From JAAXPZ01 sp965215705 (GTDB lineage: Bacteria > Campylobacterota > Campylobacteria > Campylobacterales > Sulfurovaceae): 11,960 nt of DNA. Numbering within the stretch: position 1 is the stretch's first letter; each line of letters begins with the position of its first letter. The stretch is taken from positions 1 through 11,960 of the forward strand of contig CBDCEE010000005.1 in NCBI GenBank assembly GCA_965215705.1, given 5' to 3'. The translations under genes and the position numbers were made by a program. Below are positions 1 through 7,374 of the stretch, piece after piece. The notes beneath the pieces were generated by a model. It did not search any database, was not told where the DNA came from, and saw nothing but the letters and a program-made list of their open reading frames with translations.

Positions 1-991
1 TATAGTGATATGTATCTATAGTAAATTCACTTTTGATTACTTTCAAATATTCGTTGCGAGCATCACCAGCACCTGCCCCAAATATAAAATGTTTTGTGGA
101 TGAGGTGAGATAGCGTATGGCACCTGTACTCATTGCTAGCCTTATTCCTAGGGAACTATTATATGTACCCTGTTTGACTAAAGAAAGATCGTGTATTCCT
201 TGATGAACTCTTTTTTGAAAGTTAGTGCTGAGTGTATAAGTGATTAGTAATAAGCCCATAGCAGAGAGTGTAAATAAAAAGAATTTTTTTAGGTTGATTC
301 TCTGGAGAGTAAAAATATATGTAAATAATGCCAGTATAAAGGCGACTTGCCCTGCTCTGCCACCATTAATGAATAGATTAATAGTTATACTGCAAAAGAA
401 TAAAATTAAAAATATTTTTTTATGAGTTTTCTTTGTTTTTAGTATACTATCTAGCAAGAAAATTGATGTAATTGCCAAGAAAATAGAATATAAAATATGA
501 TTCATGAAAGGTGTGGGATTTGCATAAGTAGTATTTCTATAAAGCAGACCTTTGGCTTTTAGCATTTCTATATCTATAAGCTGCCAAAATATAGCATAAG
601 ACAATAGCATACTGATAAACATGGAGCTTAGAAATACGGGAATCACTTTTGTAATTTCTCTTTTGGTGAACGTGGTGGTGATTGCTGTAGCCACAAAAGG
701 AACAAATACAAAATGAGAAATGATTACTTTATAGATATTTCTATCACCAAGAGATAAAAATCCATTACGGATAGAATAACTAAATAGTGCAGAAATAATC
801 ATGCTTACACCGATGAGGGGAAGAATCCATAGGATTTTATTTGATAGAAATATATGATACTTATGTGTGAAACCTTTACTAAATATCCACAAGATAACAA
901 TGAGTAGAGCAAAAATAAATAATGGACTTTTAGAGAAAGGCAAGGAGAAGGCAAATAATATTAATAGTATAGATAAGGGGTTTTTTGTCAT
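1..991 (-). CDS. O-antigen ligase/polymerase family membrane protein, partial (C-terminus beyond window)
   Basis: Reading the minus strand from an ATG at 991 gives 330 uninterrupted codons that run off the left edge, so the start is present and the C-terminus is missing. The product is almost wholly hydrophobic, with many predicted membrane helices (for example about residues 5-20, 22-38, 53-72, 88-107, 116-139, 164-181, 193-208, 214-229, 237-253). Residues 209-218 (NGGRAGQVAF) and the later segment with R284, R293 and a G305-G309 glycine-rich turn resemble the conserved region of Wzy_C/WaaL-type proteins, which join O-antigen or other undecaprenyl-linked glycans to lipid A core, or polymerise them, at the periplasmic face of the inner membrane. 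An AAAGGA Shine-Dalgarno sequence lies at 1001-1006, 9 bases before the ATG. It lies downstream of and co-directional with the phosphoethanolamine-transferase-like gene. Ligase versus polymerase cannot be settled from this part. Confidence 0.8.
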   Translation of the reverse strand, partial: MTKNPLSILLILFAFSLPFSKSPLFIFALLIVILWIFSKGFTHKYHIFLSNKILWILPLIGVSMIISALFSYSIRNGFLSLGDRNIYKVIISHFVFVPFVATAITTTFTKREITKVIPVFLSSMFISMLLSYAIFWQLIDIEMLKAKGLLYRNTTYANPTPFMNHILYSIFLAITSIFLLDSILKTKKTHKKIFLILFFCSITINLFINGGRAGQVAFILALFTYIFTLQRINLKKFFLFTLSAMGLLLITYTLSTNFQKRVHQGIHDLSLVKQGTYNSSLGIRLAMSTGAIRYLTSSTKHFIFGAGAGDARNEYLKVIKSEFTIDTYHY

Positions 992-1047
992 GATGACGGA
1001 TCCTTTAGCAAGAGAGTTGTCCTGCTAATCTATAGCTCTTCTCTTTT

Positions 1048-1122
1048 TTATTCTAAACTCGCGTTTTTCTTCTTAGCACTCTTCTTACTTGACGAGCCTG
1101 TACTTAAGCCAAATATAGTCAT
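1048..1122 (-). CDS. possible small ORF, 24 aa, Lys/Ser-rich (doubtful)
   Basis: An ATG at 1122 opens a 24-codon frame ending at TAA 1048-1050. The middle of the peptide contains SSSKKSAKKK, a basic serine/lysine stretch, and it has no hydrophobic segment. There is no Shine-Dalgarno sequence, and the ATG lies only 3 bases past a TATAAT, so translation would have to be nearly leaderless. It may simply be chance in the leader of the downstream ligase-like gene. I do not recognise it. Confidence 0.15.
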   Translation of the reverse strand: MTIFGLSTGSSSKKSAKKKNASLE

Positions 1123-1125
1123 TCT

Positions 1126-1131
1126 ATTATA
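1126..1131 (-). promoter_or_regulatory. putative -10 element for the O-antigen ligase-like gene
   Basis: On the minus strand a perfect TATAAT sits at 1131-1126, preceded by a strongly A/T-rich tract (to about 1160). That is the usual form of vegetative promoters in Campylobacterota, which often lack a clear -35 box. It would start transcription near 1119, giving a leader of about 130 bases before the ligase-like ATG at 991. The assignment is by motif alone. Confidence 0.4.
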
Positions 1132-1229
1132 CAAATATTTATATGCTATTTTAGCGAAATTATATTTGAATTATAGATAGGTTAATTAATTTAGCAAGGT
1201 CCTAGAGGATAATGGTGTATAAGTATGAT

Positions 1230-2804
1230 TTACTTACATGTCTTGGTAGGGGGTGATACAAAAAGGTCATAGTGGCAATTATAAAACTCACTTTTGATTT
1301 TCAATAATCTCAAAATAGTATGGTCTACCATGTCTAATGAGTATACTTGATTTGAAGAAGCTTGTCTCTCTCTGTTGGGTGACCAAAAAATCATAGGTAT
1401 TTCCCATTGCTCTTTGGCATTTTGATTGTGTCCTGAAAAATTATCATGATGACAGACATCCTCTCCATGGTCAGGATGATAGAGCCATGCGGCATGGTTA
1501 GCCTCCTTGCTGTCTTGTGGAAGTTTTAGCAGCGTATATCGGATGTAGTCTCCATAAAGGACAGAGTTGTCATAAAAGTTTCTAAAGGAGATGGCCCAAT
1601 CTGCAACACCTCTATCAGAAAGTTCTTTGGTTATTTTGTCGTTAAAAATACCTGTGAATTTGGCATACTCTTCTGGATATCGAAAATTGTATGCCGGGTG
1701 AGAACCAAGTAGATGTACGAGGATAAGTTTTTTGTCATAAGGATCAGCAAGTGCTTTTTTGTAGGCAGGCAATACAGAAGCATCATAAGAGCCTTCTCCT
1801 CTGGCTTTGCCTCGGTTAGTCATATAGATTTCATCTGCTTGATGTGCAAAGATATAAGTGATGCCATTATGTGCATCGGTAGTGTGGTTGGATATCCAGT
1901 AGGTATGATACCCAGCTTTTTTGGCTATCTGGAGGATACTTGGCTCTGATTTCCATAAGTTGGGTTGTTCTATAGTTGCAGGTGTAAGCATCTTCTCAAA
2001 AGCAGGCACAGTGATGGGTGCAGCAGCTTGAATATTTTGGAAAATGAGTAGCTCATCTTTGCTAGAGTCCATCAGTGGAGTGGTATCTCTCTCATATCCA
2101 TAGAGTGACCAGTTATATTTGGTGCTGCTCTCTCCTATGACCCATACGAGGGTATTTCTTTTTTCTTTGCCGATGTACTCTATATCATTTAAAGCACTGT
2201 TGTTGATATTTTTTTGGAGAAGTTCATTGAGAGCATTGAGCTGTGCTAACTCGCTTTTCCACTCAGAGTAAAAGTGTGGAAAGTAGACGAAAGGATTACC
2301 TCTGCGGATAGATTTTTCCAAATGTCCAATAACAAAGAAGAGTATCCACCCTATCAAAACAGCCTTGCTCATATGTATAGTTTGATATTTGGAAGTAGGA
2401 ACGAGAGCTAAGATATAGAAAGTACCGAATGAAACAAGTAGCAGGAGAAGGTGTTTGATCAGATAAGGTTTGTACTGTAGCCAAAATTCATAGCTCTCCT
2501 GCATGTCCGTTCCAAAGATGGCCTTCATGATCATCATTTCATCTTGGGCTACACCAAAGATATCTCTCATCCCTGCCTGGAAGCTAAGGTTTGTAAACAA
2601 GATAAATGAGGTAACAAGTAGAAGATAATGGAGTATTTTAGTTGGATGATATTTCTTTGAGAGTATAGCAAGCAATCCGATAGTAGACATACCGGTAATT
2701 GCCAGTTTTCCTGCTCTCGCATAGTTGATATATCCAAGAAAGTAAAAGGCAAGTACAAAGAGTCCAAAGAGCAGGGCAAGAAAAAGTGGTCTAGTTCTGA
2801 TCAT
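1230..2804 (-). CDS. phosphoethanolamine transferase-like membrane sulfatase (EptA/CptA family)
   Basis: The 524-residue product has an N-terminal membrane part with about five helices (roughly residues 6-24, 33-48, 57-74, 117-134, 146-161) and a periplasmic alkaline-phosphatase/sulfatase-fold domain from about residue 215. Motifs are IGESS at 223-227 followed by SLYGY and TTP (nucleophile region), WISNH 303-307, HLLGSH 364-369, DHGE 445-448 (metal ligands) and GH 458-459. Family members move phosphoethanolamine from phosphatidylethanolamine onto lipid A, core sugars, glycans or periplasmic proteins. The residue that lines up with the usual threonine nucleophile (GET or GEST in known members) is Ser227. 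The ATG shares one base with the ccoS stop (TAATG), implying translational coupling. The acceptor cannot be told from the sequence. A general alkaline-phosphatase-superfamily hydrolase is the alternative. Confidence 0.85.
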   Translation of the reverse strand: MIRTRPLFLALLFGLFVLAFYFLGYINYARAGKLAITGMSTIGLLAILSKKYHPTKILHYLLLVTSFILFTNLSFQAGMRDIFGVAQDEMMIMKAIFGTDMQESYEFWLQYKPYLIKHLLLLLVSFGTFYILALVPTSKYQTIHMSKAVLIGWILFFVIGHLEKSIRRGNPFVYFPHFYSEWKSELAQLNALNELLQKNINNSALNDIEYIGKEKRNTLVWVIGESSTKYNWSLYGYERDTTPLMDSSKDELLIFQNIQAAAPITVPAFEKMLTPATIEQPNLWKSEPSILQIAKKAGYHTYWISNHTTDAHNGITYIFAHQADEIYMTNRGKARGEGSYDASVLPAYKKALADPYDKKLILVHLLGSHPAYNFRYPEEYAKFTGIFNDKITKELSDRGVADWAISFRNFYDNSVLYGDYIRYTLLKLPQDSKEANHAAWLYHPDHGEDVCHHDNFSGHNQNAKEQWEIPMIFWSPNRERQASSNQVYSLDMVDHTILRLLKIKSEFYNCHYDLFVSPPTKTCK

Positions 2805-3040
2805 TAGTCCACCGGCATATAATTTTTTTCTTTTTGAGCCTTCTCTTTAGCACGTTTTTTTTTCTCTTCCATCTGAATGGCATCTCTGAGTTCATCTTCA
2901 TTATCAAATCGGGCACCATCGATGAACTTGGATTGGTCATCAAACTGCCCTGTCTTGATACCCCAGATGAGGGCAGCTAGCCCTAGTGCACCTAGAAAAG
3001 TAGAGATACCGATCATCATGGTCATAATAGATCCGCTCAT
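2804..3040 (-). CDS. ccoS: cbb3-type cytochrome oxidase assembly protein CcoS
   Basis: This 78-residue protein has one N-terminal membrane helix (about residues 7-27) followed directly by WGIKTGQFDD, which matches the W-x-x-K/R-x-G-Q-[FY]-[DE]-D signature of CcoS. The tail is highly charged (EEKKKRAKEKAQKEK). CcoS is a small inner-membrane factor needed to insert cofactors, including copper, into cbb3 oxidase together with CcoI. The gene overlaps the ccoI stop by four bases (ATGA at 3037-3040) and the next gene by one base, so the three are probably translated from one mRNA. The lysine-rich C-terminus is longer than in many homologues, as I recall them. No oxidase subunit genes lie in the window. 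Confidence 0.9.
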   Translation of the reverse strand: MSGSIMTMMIGISTFLGALGLAALIWGIKTGQFDDQSKFIDGARFDNEDELRDAIQMEEKKKRAKEKAQKEKNYMPVD

Positions 3041-5445
3041 GAATTCCCCTTGATTTTGATTCTGCTTGAGTTGGCTACGACTACCAGTGAGCTTAGACTC
3101 ATAGAGATCGCAGCGATCAGTGGTGTGACATATCCCATCACTGCCAGTGGTACGGTAATGACATTATACACAATAGAGAAGCCAAGATTCTGTTTGACTG
3201 CGGCAAAGGTACGTCTACTGATCGAAAAAGCATCTGCCAGAGTGGTCAATCTGTCATCCAGGAGTACCACATCGCTGACCTCTATGGCGATATCGGCACC
3301 ACTGCCCATGGCACAGGCGATATCACTTTTAGCCAGTGCGATGGCATCATTGATCCCATCACCTGCCATAACCACGATTTCACCTTCTTTATGAAATCGA
3401 TCTATGAGGGAGGCTTTGTCTGTAGGTAAAAGAGAGTGATAGACTGTTTCGATCCCTACATTTTTGGCGATCGTCTGGGCACTTGCCTCATGATCACCAG
3501 TAAGCATCACGATCTTCATTCCTTGCTGTCTGAGTTTGGTGAGGGTTTCTCTGGCTTCCTCTTTGATCTGATCTTGCAGCTCTATGGTCGCCACAACCTG
3601 CTGGTTGAGAGCAAAAAGAAACAGCGTATAGCTGCTCTCAAAATCTACAGGGATACCAAAGGATGCCATCAGTGAGATATTGCCGCCTGCGAGTGAGATA
3701 TCACCGGTGTGGGCAATGATACCTTTGGCATCGATACTTTTGATATCTGTGAGTGTTGCAGGAGTCAGATCATCGTAGGTATCATGGAGGTATTGTTCTA
3801 TGCCCTGACTCACTGGATGGTTGGAGCTGTGTACCAAGGCAAGCAGCAGTGAGGGATCAAATCCTTCATGGGTATTCATATGGATCACACTTGGCTTTCC
3901 TTCAGTGATCGTACCTGTTTTGTCAAGGGCGAGCAGTGTGGATTTTGCCATAGTCTCCAACATACGGGACTCTTTGAAGAGAATACCGCGTTTGGCAGCC
4001 TGGGAGACACCAATGAGCGTAGCCATAGGGGTTGCCAGTCCCAGTGCACAGGGGCAGGCGATGACGATGACTGAGATCGCTGTGATCAGTGCGATCTCAA
4101 AAGAGCCATTGAACCAGTACCATCCAGAAAAAGTCAGCAATGCAATCGTGAGAATAGTTAGCGAGAAGTAGCCGGAGATTGTGTTGGCAAGTTGTTCTAT
4201 ATAGGGCTTCTTGGTGATAGAGTCGCTAAGCAGTTCTGTGATGGTGTGTAGCAGAGACTCTTCCGCACGTTTGGTGACGCGATAGCGTATCACTGAATCT
4301 AGACAAATCGTACCGCTGAGTATATTGTCTCCCGTTTGTTTATAGGTCGGTTCATTTTCCCCCGTAAGGGAACTTTCATCAAAGGAAGCTGCACCATTCT
4401 GCAGTAGACCATCTATGGCTACTTTTTCTCCGGGCTTTAGCTCTATGATATCACCGATCTCTATATTTTCCAGTGAGACAAGTGTTTTCTCCCCTTCTTT
4501 GACCACCGTCGCTTCAGTGGGCATGGTACCGATAATCTTGTCCAGTGTATCACTGGCTTGCTTTTTGCTCAATACTTCGAGATATTTGCCTACCAATACA
4601 AAGGTAATGATCATCGTAACTGAATCAAAATAGACCTCTCCGGTTCTGGTGATCATCGCATAGATGGAGTAGAGATAGGCGAGTAATGCACCGGCAGAGA
4701 CAAGTAGATCCATATTGACAAATCTGTTTTTCAGTCCATAATAGGCACCTCTGAAAAAGATCCATCCACTATAGAAGAGGGTAGGGGTGGCTAGAACAAA
4801 TTCTGCGATAGTCAGGATATTTTTGTGTCCTGCATCAATCCCGCTAAAATAGCCTGCATACTGTGCAATCGCCAACCACATGATATTCATAGTTGTAAAT
4901 ACCCCGACAAGAATACGGGTATAGTATTCGTTGCGGGTTTTGATACTTCGTTCCTCTTGGAGAGAGGGATCATAGGGATAGGCATTGTAGCCGATAGAGC
5001 GGATCTTTTCAATAATTTGTGAAAGCTTGATCTCCTCATCATCCCAAATCACTTTGGCTTTGTTATTGGAATAGTTGATGGTTGCTTCTACAATGCCATT
5101 GGTCTGGTGTAAGACCTTTTCATTGAGCCAGACGCAGGCAGAACAGTGTATACCTTCGATAATGAGACTGATCTCACTGAGCCCATCACTGTTGGTTTTG
5201 ATATATTTATTTTTGAATCCCTCTAGATCAAAGCGGCTCAGGTCATCATCACTCTGGGTGGCGGGATGTAGGGTTTGCTTGCCAAGTTTTTCATAAAAGG
5301 TATCAAGTCCTTCATCCTGGAGGAGATGATACACTCCTTCGCATCCTTTGCAGCAAAAATAAAGGGTCTTTTCTTGAGACTTTTCAATAATCATCACAGA
5401 TTCATCAAACTTGAGATGACAATGGGTACATGCGACTTGTGCCAA
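3037..5445 (-). CDS. ccoI: copper-transporting P-type ATPase, cbb3 oxidase maturation (CcoI type)
   Basis: The 802-residue P1B-type ATPase pumps copper out of the cytoplasm. CcoI-type pumps do this to supply the cbb3 oxidase rather than for resistance. In order: a cysteine-rich N-terminal metal domain typical of CcoI/FixI (C6, C9, CCKGC at 31-35), a heavy-metal-associated domain with GIHCSAC at 98-104, membrane helices from about residue 178, the TGE actuator loop 361-363, the transport-site CPC at 464-466, phosphorylation site DKTGT with Asp508, the P1B His-Pro pair at 543-544, TGD 649-651, GDGIND 695-700 and two last helices. The coding start is TTG at 5445-5443, supported by CTGGAG six bases upstream (5451-5456) and by the immediate onset of the conserved N-terminus. 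It overlaps ccoS by four bases, which favours CcoI over CopA. All catalytic residues are present. Confidence 0.92.
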   Translation of the reverse strand: MAQVACTHCHLKFDESVMIIEKSQEKTLYFCCKGCEGVYHLLQDEGLDTFYEKLGKQTLHPATQSDDDLSRFDLEGFKNKYIKTNSDGLSEISLIIEGIHCSACVWLNEKVLHQTNGIVEATINYSNNKAKVIWDDEEIKLSQIIEKIRSIGYNAYPYDPSLQEERSIKTRNEYYTRILVGVFTTMNIMWLAIAQYAGYFSGIDAGHKNILTIAEFVLATPTLFYSGWIFFRGAYYGLKNRFVNMDLLVSAGALLAYLYSIYAMITRTGEVYFDSVTMIITFVLVGKYLEVLSKKQASDTLDKIIGTMPTEATVVKEGEKTLVSLENIEIGDIIELKPGEKVAIDGLLQNGAASFDESSLTGENEPTYKQTGDNILSGTICLDSVIRYRVTKRAEESLLHTITELLSDSITKKPYIEQLANTISGYFSLTILTIALLTFSGWYWFNGSFEIALITAISVIVIACPCALGLATPMATLIGVSQAAKRGILFKESRMLETMAKSTLLALDKTGTITEGKPSVIHMNTHEGFDPSLLLALVHSSNHPVSQGIEQYLHDTYDDLTPATLTDIKSIDAKGIIAHTGDISLAGGNISLMASFGIPVDFESSYTLFLFALNQQVVATIELQDQIKEEARETLTKLRQQGMKIVMLTGDHEASAQTIAKNVGIETVYHSLLPTDKASLIDRFHKEGEIVVMAGDGINDAIALAKSDIACAMGSGADIAIEVSDVVLLDDRLTTLADAFSISRRTFAAVKQNLGFSIVYNVITVPLAVMGYVTPLIAAISMSLSSLVVVANSSRIKIKGNS

Positions 5446-5471
5446 AAAATGCTCCAGAATTTAAGTAGCGT

Positions 5472-5477
5472 ATTCTA
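5472..5477 (-). promoter_or_regulatory. putative -10 element of the ccoI-ccoS operon
   Basis: On the minus strand TAGAAT lies at 5477-5472, about 26 bases before the TTG start of ccoI, giving a leader of roughly 20 bases that contains the CTGGAG ribosome site. No -35 box is evident, as is common in this phylum. The call rests on motif and position only. Confidence 0.3.
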
Positions 5478-5493
5478 TCTAAAAATCTGTAAG

Positions 5494-5499
5494 AGGAGG
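5494..5499 (+). promoter_or_regulatory. orphan Shine-Dalgarno-like AGGAGG in the divergent region
   Basis: A perfect AGGAGG occurs on the plus strand, but no ATG, GTG or TTG follows within normal spacing; the next ATG is 24 bases on (5524). On the minus strand the same bases read ACCTCCT, like the anti-Shine-Dalgarno end of 16S rRNA, upstream of ccoI. Nearby, GAGGT (5496-5500) and ACCTC (5513-5517) form a short inverted repeat. The function is unknown and it may be chance. Confidence 0.2.
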
Positions 5500-5523
5500 T
5501 AAACCAAATAAAACCTCAGCACT

Positions 5524-5595
5524 ATGCAAACAACCCTTAAAGTTTATAGGAGTACAATTTTGCAACTTTTTAGAAATCAAAGGATAGGAGAATGA
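5524..5595 (+). CDS. possible 23-aa leader ORF overlapping the malic enzyme start (doubtful)
   Basis: An ATG at 5524 opens 23 codons that end at TGA 5593-5595, overlapping the malic enzyme ATG at 5592 in the coupled ATGA arrangement. The peptide is basic with no recognised motif. There is no good ribosome site in front of this ATG, and the putative malic enzyme -10 at 5553 would start transcripts downstream of it. It could be translated only from a longer transcript, so it is probably fortuitous. Confidence 0.12.
   Translation: MQTTLKVYRSTILQLFRNQRIGE
5553..5558 (+). promoter_or_regulatory. putative -10 element of the malic enzyme gene
   Basis: TACAAT at 5553-5558 within an A/T-rich stretch would give a transcript start near 5565 and a leader of about 27 bases that includes the purine-rich ribosome site GGATAGGAG just before the ATG at 5592. 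No -35 box is seen. Support is by motif and spacing only. Confidence 0.3.
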
Positions 5596-6869
5596 ATACA
5601 GACAGCAATGATAAGGCACTAGAGTATCATATAGGGGGTAAAATCGCTATAGAGGTAACCAAGCCATGTGACACGCAGCAGGATCTTGCACTGGCATATA
5701 CACCAGGTGTGGCAGTGCCTTGTTTAGAGATTGCCAAGGATGAAGATTTAGCATACAAATATACCAATAAAGGGAATTTGGTTGCCGTGGTCTCTGATGG
5801 TTCTGCGGTACTTGGTCTGGGAGATATCGGTGCGATAGCTGGTAAGCCAGTAATGGAAGGTAAATCAGTACTGTTCAAAAAATTTGCCGATGTTGATGCG
5901 TTTGATATCGAGATGGATGTGCATGAAGTAGATGAGATCGTGGCTGCTACTGCTGCTATTGCACCCACATTTGGTGGGATCAACCTAGAGGATATCAAGG
6001 CACCCAAATGCTTCGAGATCGAAAAAAGGCTTCAGGAGATGTTGGATATTCCTGTATTTCACGACGATCAGCATGGAACAGCGATCATTACTTCTGCAGC
6101 ATTGCTTAATGCAGTTGAATTGACAGATAAAAAGATTGAAGAGGTTCGCGTAGTAATCAATGGTGCAGGTGCAGCGGGATTGGCTTGTGCACGCATGTAT
6201 CGTGATTTGGGAGTGAAGCATCTTTACATATGTGATTCCAAAGGAGTGATTCGAACCAGTAGGGGTGATTTAAACAAATATAAGCAAGAGTTTGCGGTAG
6301 AGACAGCATATGAGACGCTTTCTGATGTGATTGCAGGTGCAGATATGTTCTTGGGTCTAAGCAAGGCAGGTGCACTGACCAAAGAGATGGTTGCTACGAT
6401 GGCAGACCATCCTGTCATATTTGCTTTGGCAAATCCTGTGCCAGAAATACTGCCAGAGGAAATAGCCAAAGTGAGGGATGATGCGATCATAGGTACAGGA
6501 AGAAGTGACTACCCCAATCAGGTCAACAATGTACTAGGATTTCCTTTTATCTTCAGAGGAGCATTGGATGTGAGAGCACGAAAGATCACTGAAAATATGA
6601 AGATGGCTGCTGCCAAAGCTTTGGCTACACTGGCCAAAGAGCCTGTACCTTACTATGTCAAGGCAGCCTATCATATGGATGAGATTGTATATGGTAAAAA
6701 ACATATTATCCCACTTCCATTTAACAAAGAGGTACTTATCTGGGTGGCTTCCGCTGTCGCACAACAGGCAGTAGAGGATGGGGTTGCTAGAGTAGAGTCT
6801 TTTGACTATACTGAGTATCGTACGCACTTGCGTGAACTAGTGTATAAAACGCAGAAACATCCAGCCTAG
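5592..6869 (+). CDS. malic enzyme, NAD(P)-dependent oxaloacetate-decarboxylating, short form
   Basis: The 425-residue cytosolic enzyme converts malate to pyruvate and CO2 while reducing NAD+ or NADP+. N-terminal catalytic part: YTPGV at 36-40 (catalytic Tyr36 region), GKSVLFKKFADVDAF from 90 with the conserved lysines, and metal/substrate residues in GGINLEDIKAP at 128-138 and FHDDQHGTA at 156-164. The C-terminal Rossmann domain starts near 185 with NGAGAAG at 190-196. The acidic residue after strand 2 (Asp215 in ICDSKG) leaves cofactor preference open. The length matches the bacterial short form. The phosphotransacetylase-like domain fused to E. coli MaeB is absent. GGATAGGAG just before the ATG is the ribosome site. 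The gene stands alone, diverges from ccoI and overlaps the end of pgpA by four bases. In this phylum it probably makes pyruvate from malate for biosynthesis. Confidence 0.93.
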   Translation: MNTDSNDKALEYHIGGKIAIEVTKPCDTQQDLALAYTPGVAVPCLEIAKDEDLAYKYTNKGNLVAVVSDGSAVLGLGDIGAIAGKPVMEGKSVLFKKFADVDAFDIEMDVHEVDEIVAATAAIAPTFGGINLEDIKAPKCFEIEKRLQEMLDIPVFHDDQHGTAIITSAALLNAVELTDKKIEEVRVVINGAGAAGLACARMYRDLGVKHLYICDSKGVIRTSRGDLNKYKQEFAVETAYETLSDVIAGADMFLGLSKAGALTKEMVATMADHPVIFALANPVPEILPEEIAKVRDDAIIGTGRSDYPNQVNNVLGFPFIFRGALDVRARKITENMKMAAAKALATLAKEPVPYYVKAAYHMDEIVYGKKHIIPLPFNKEVLIWVASAVAQQAVEDGVARVESFDYTEYRTHLRELVYKTQKHPA

Positions 6870-7366
6870 AGAGAGAAGAGTGTTTCAATACCAAGCAGAA
6901 CGACTGCACTCAGCAGTCCGCCTGCGATACCGGCGAGAATATCATCTCCCATCACACCCAAACCACCTTTAAAATCCCTATCTATCTTGCCGATAGTTGA
7001 GGGTTTCCAGATATCAAAAAGTCTAAATGCCAAAAAGCTAAAGATGATAGCAATCAGCTCTGCATAGGGATAGGTGACTTGCACTGTGGCAGAGATGGCA
7101 ATCATCAAAGAGAGCCATATACCGACTGCTTCATCGATCACAATCTGTTGATGGTCATGGATACCGGTATGTTTTTCATACTTATTGATCTCAAAAATCC
7201 CCACAATACTGATCACAATAGTGATAAGGAACAGTGTCTCCATGCCTAGATAATAGAGAACTAAAAGTCCGACTGGAAGTGCAGCAAGCGTCCCTACTGT
7301 TCCGGGCGCTTTGGGGCTAAGCCCGGCGCCAAAGAAGGTAAGAAACATTTTTTGTACATTCATCAA
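6866..7366 (-). CDS. pgpA: phosphatidylglycerophosphatase A
   Basis: The 166-residue membrane enzyme dephosphorylates phosphatidylglycerol phosphate to phosphatidylglycerol, the last step in making that phospholipid. PgpA signatures are GAGLSPKAPGTVGTL (13-27), DEAVGIWLS (78-86), FRLFDIWKPSTIG (114-126) and GGLGVMGDDILAG (134-146), with hydrophobic helices between them at about residues 29-41, 46-59, 83-97, 103-117 and 142-160. Two ATGs are adjacent (7364-7366 and 7361-7363); AAGGA lies about 7 bases upstream of the first. Only 8 bases separate it from the stop of the sulfurylase-like gene, so it is the last gene of the ispDF operon. It converges on the malic enzyme with both stop codons in the same few bases and no room for an intergenic terminator. 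Confidence 0.93.
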   Translation of the reverse strand: MMNVQKMFLTFFGAGLSPKAPGTVGTLAALPVGLLVLYYLGMETLFLITIVISIVGIFEINKYEKHTGIHDHQQIVIDEAVGIWLSLMIAISATVQVTYPYAELIAIIFSFLAFRLFDIWKPSTIGKIDRDFKGGLGVMGDDILAGIAGGLLSAVVLLGIETLFSL

Positions 7367-7374
7367 TAGTCCTT

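Larger units (their letters stand above)
992..1229. other. AT-rich intergenic spacer
   Basis: This 238-base spacer separates the O-antigen ligase-like gene from the end of the phosphoethanolamine-transferase-like gene. It holds a TATAAT hexamer and a possible 24-codon ORF, both listed separately, and the Shine-Dalgarno sequence of the ligase gene. I see no hairpin followed by a T-run after the upstream gene, so it is unclear whether the two genes share a transcript. Confidence 0.6.

Noticed and set aside
240..425. Plus-strand 61-codon ORF
   Set aside because: It lies inside the open minus-strand frame of the O-antigen ligase-like gene, has no homology that I recognise and no ribosome site.
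6902..6918. GACTGC/GCAGTC inverted repeat as a terminator for the malic enzyme gene
   Set aside because: It is only six pairs, has no T-run after it, and lies within the pgpA coding sequence.
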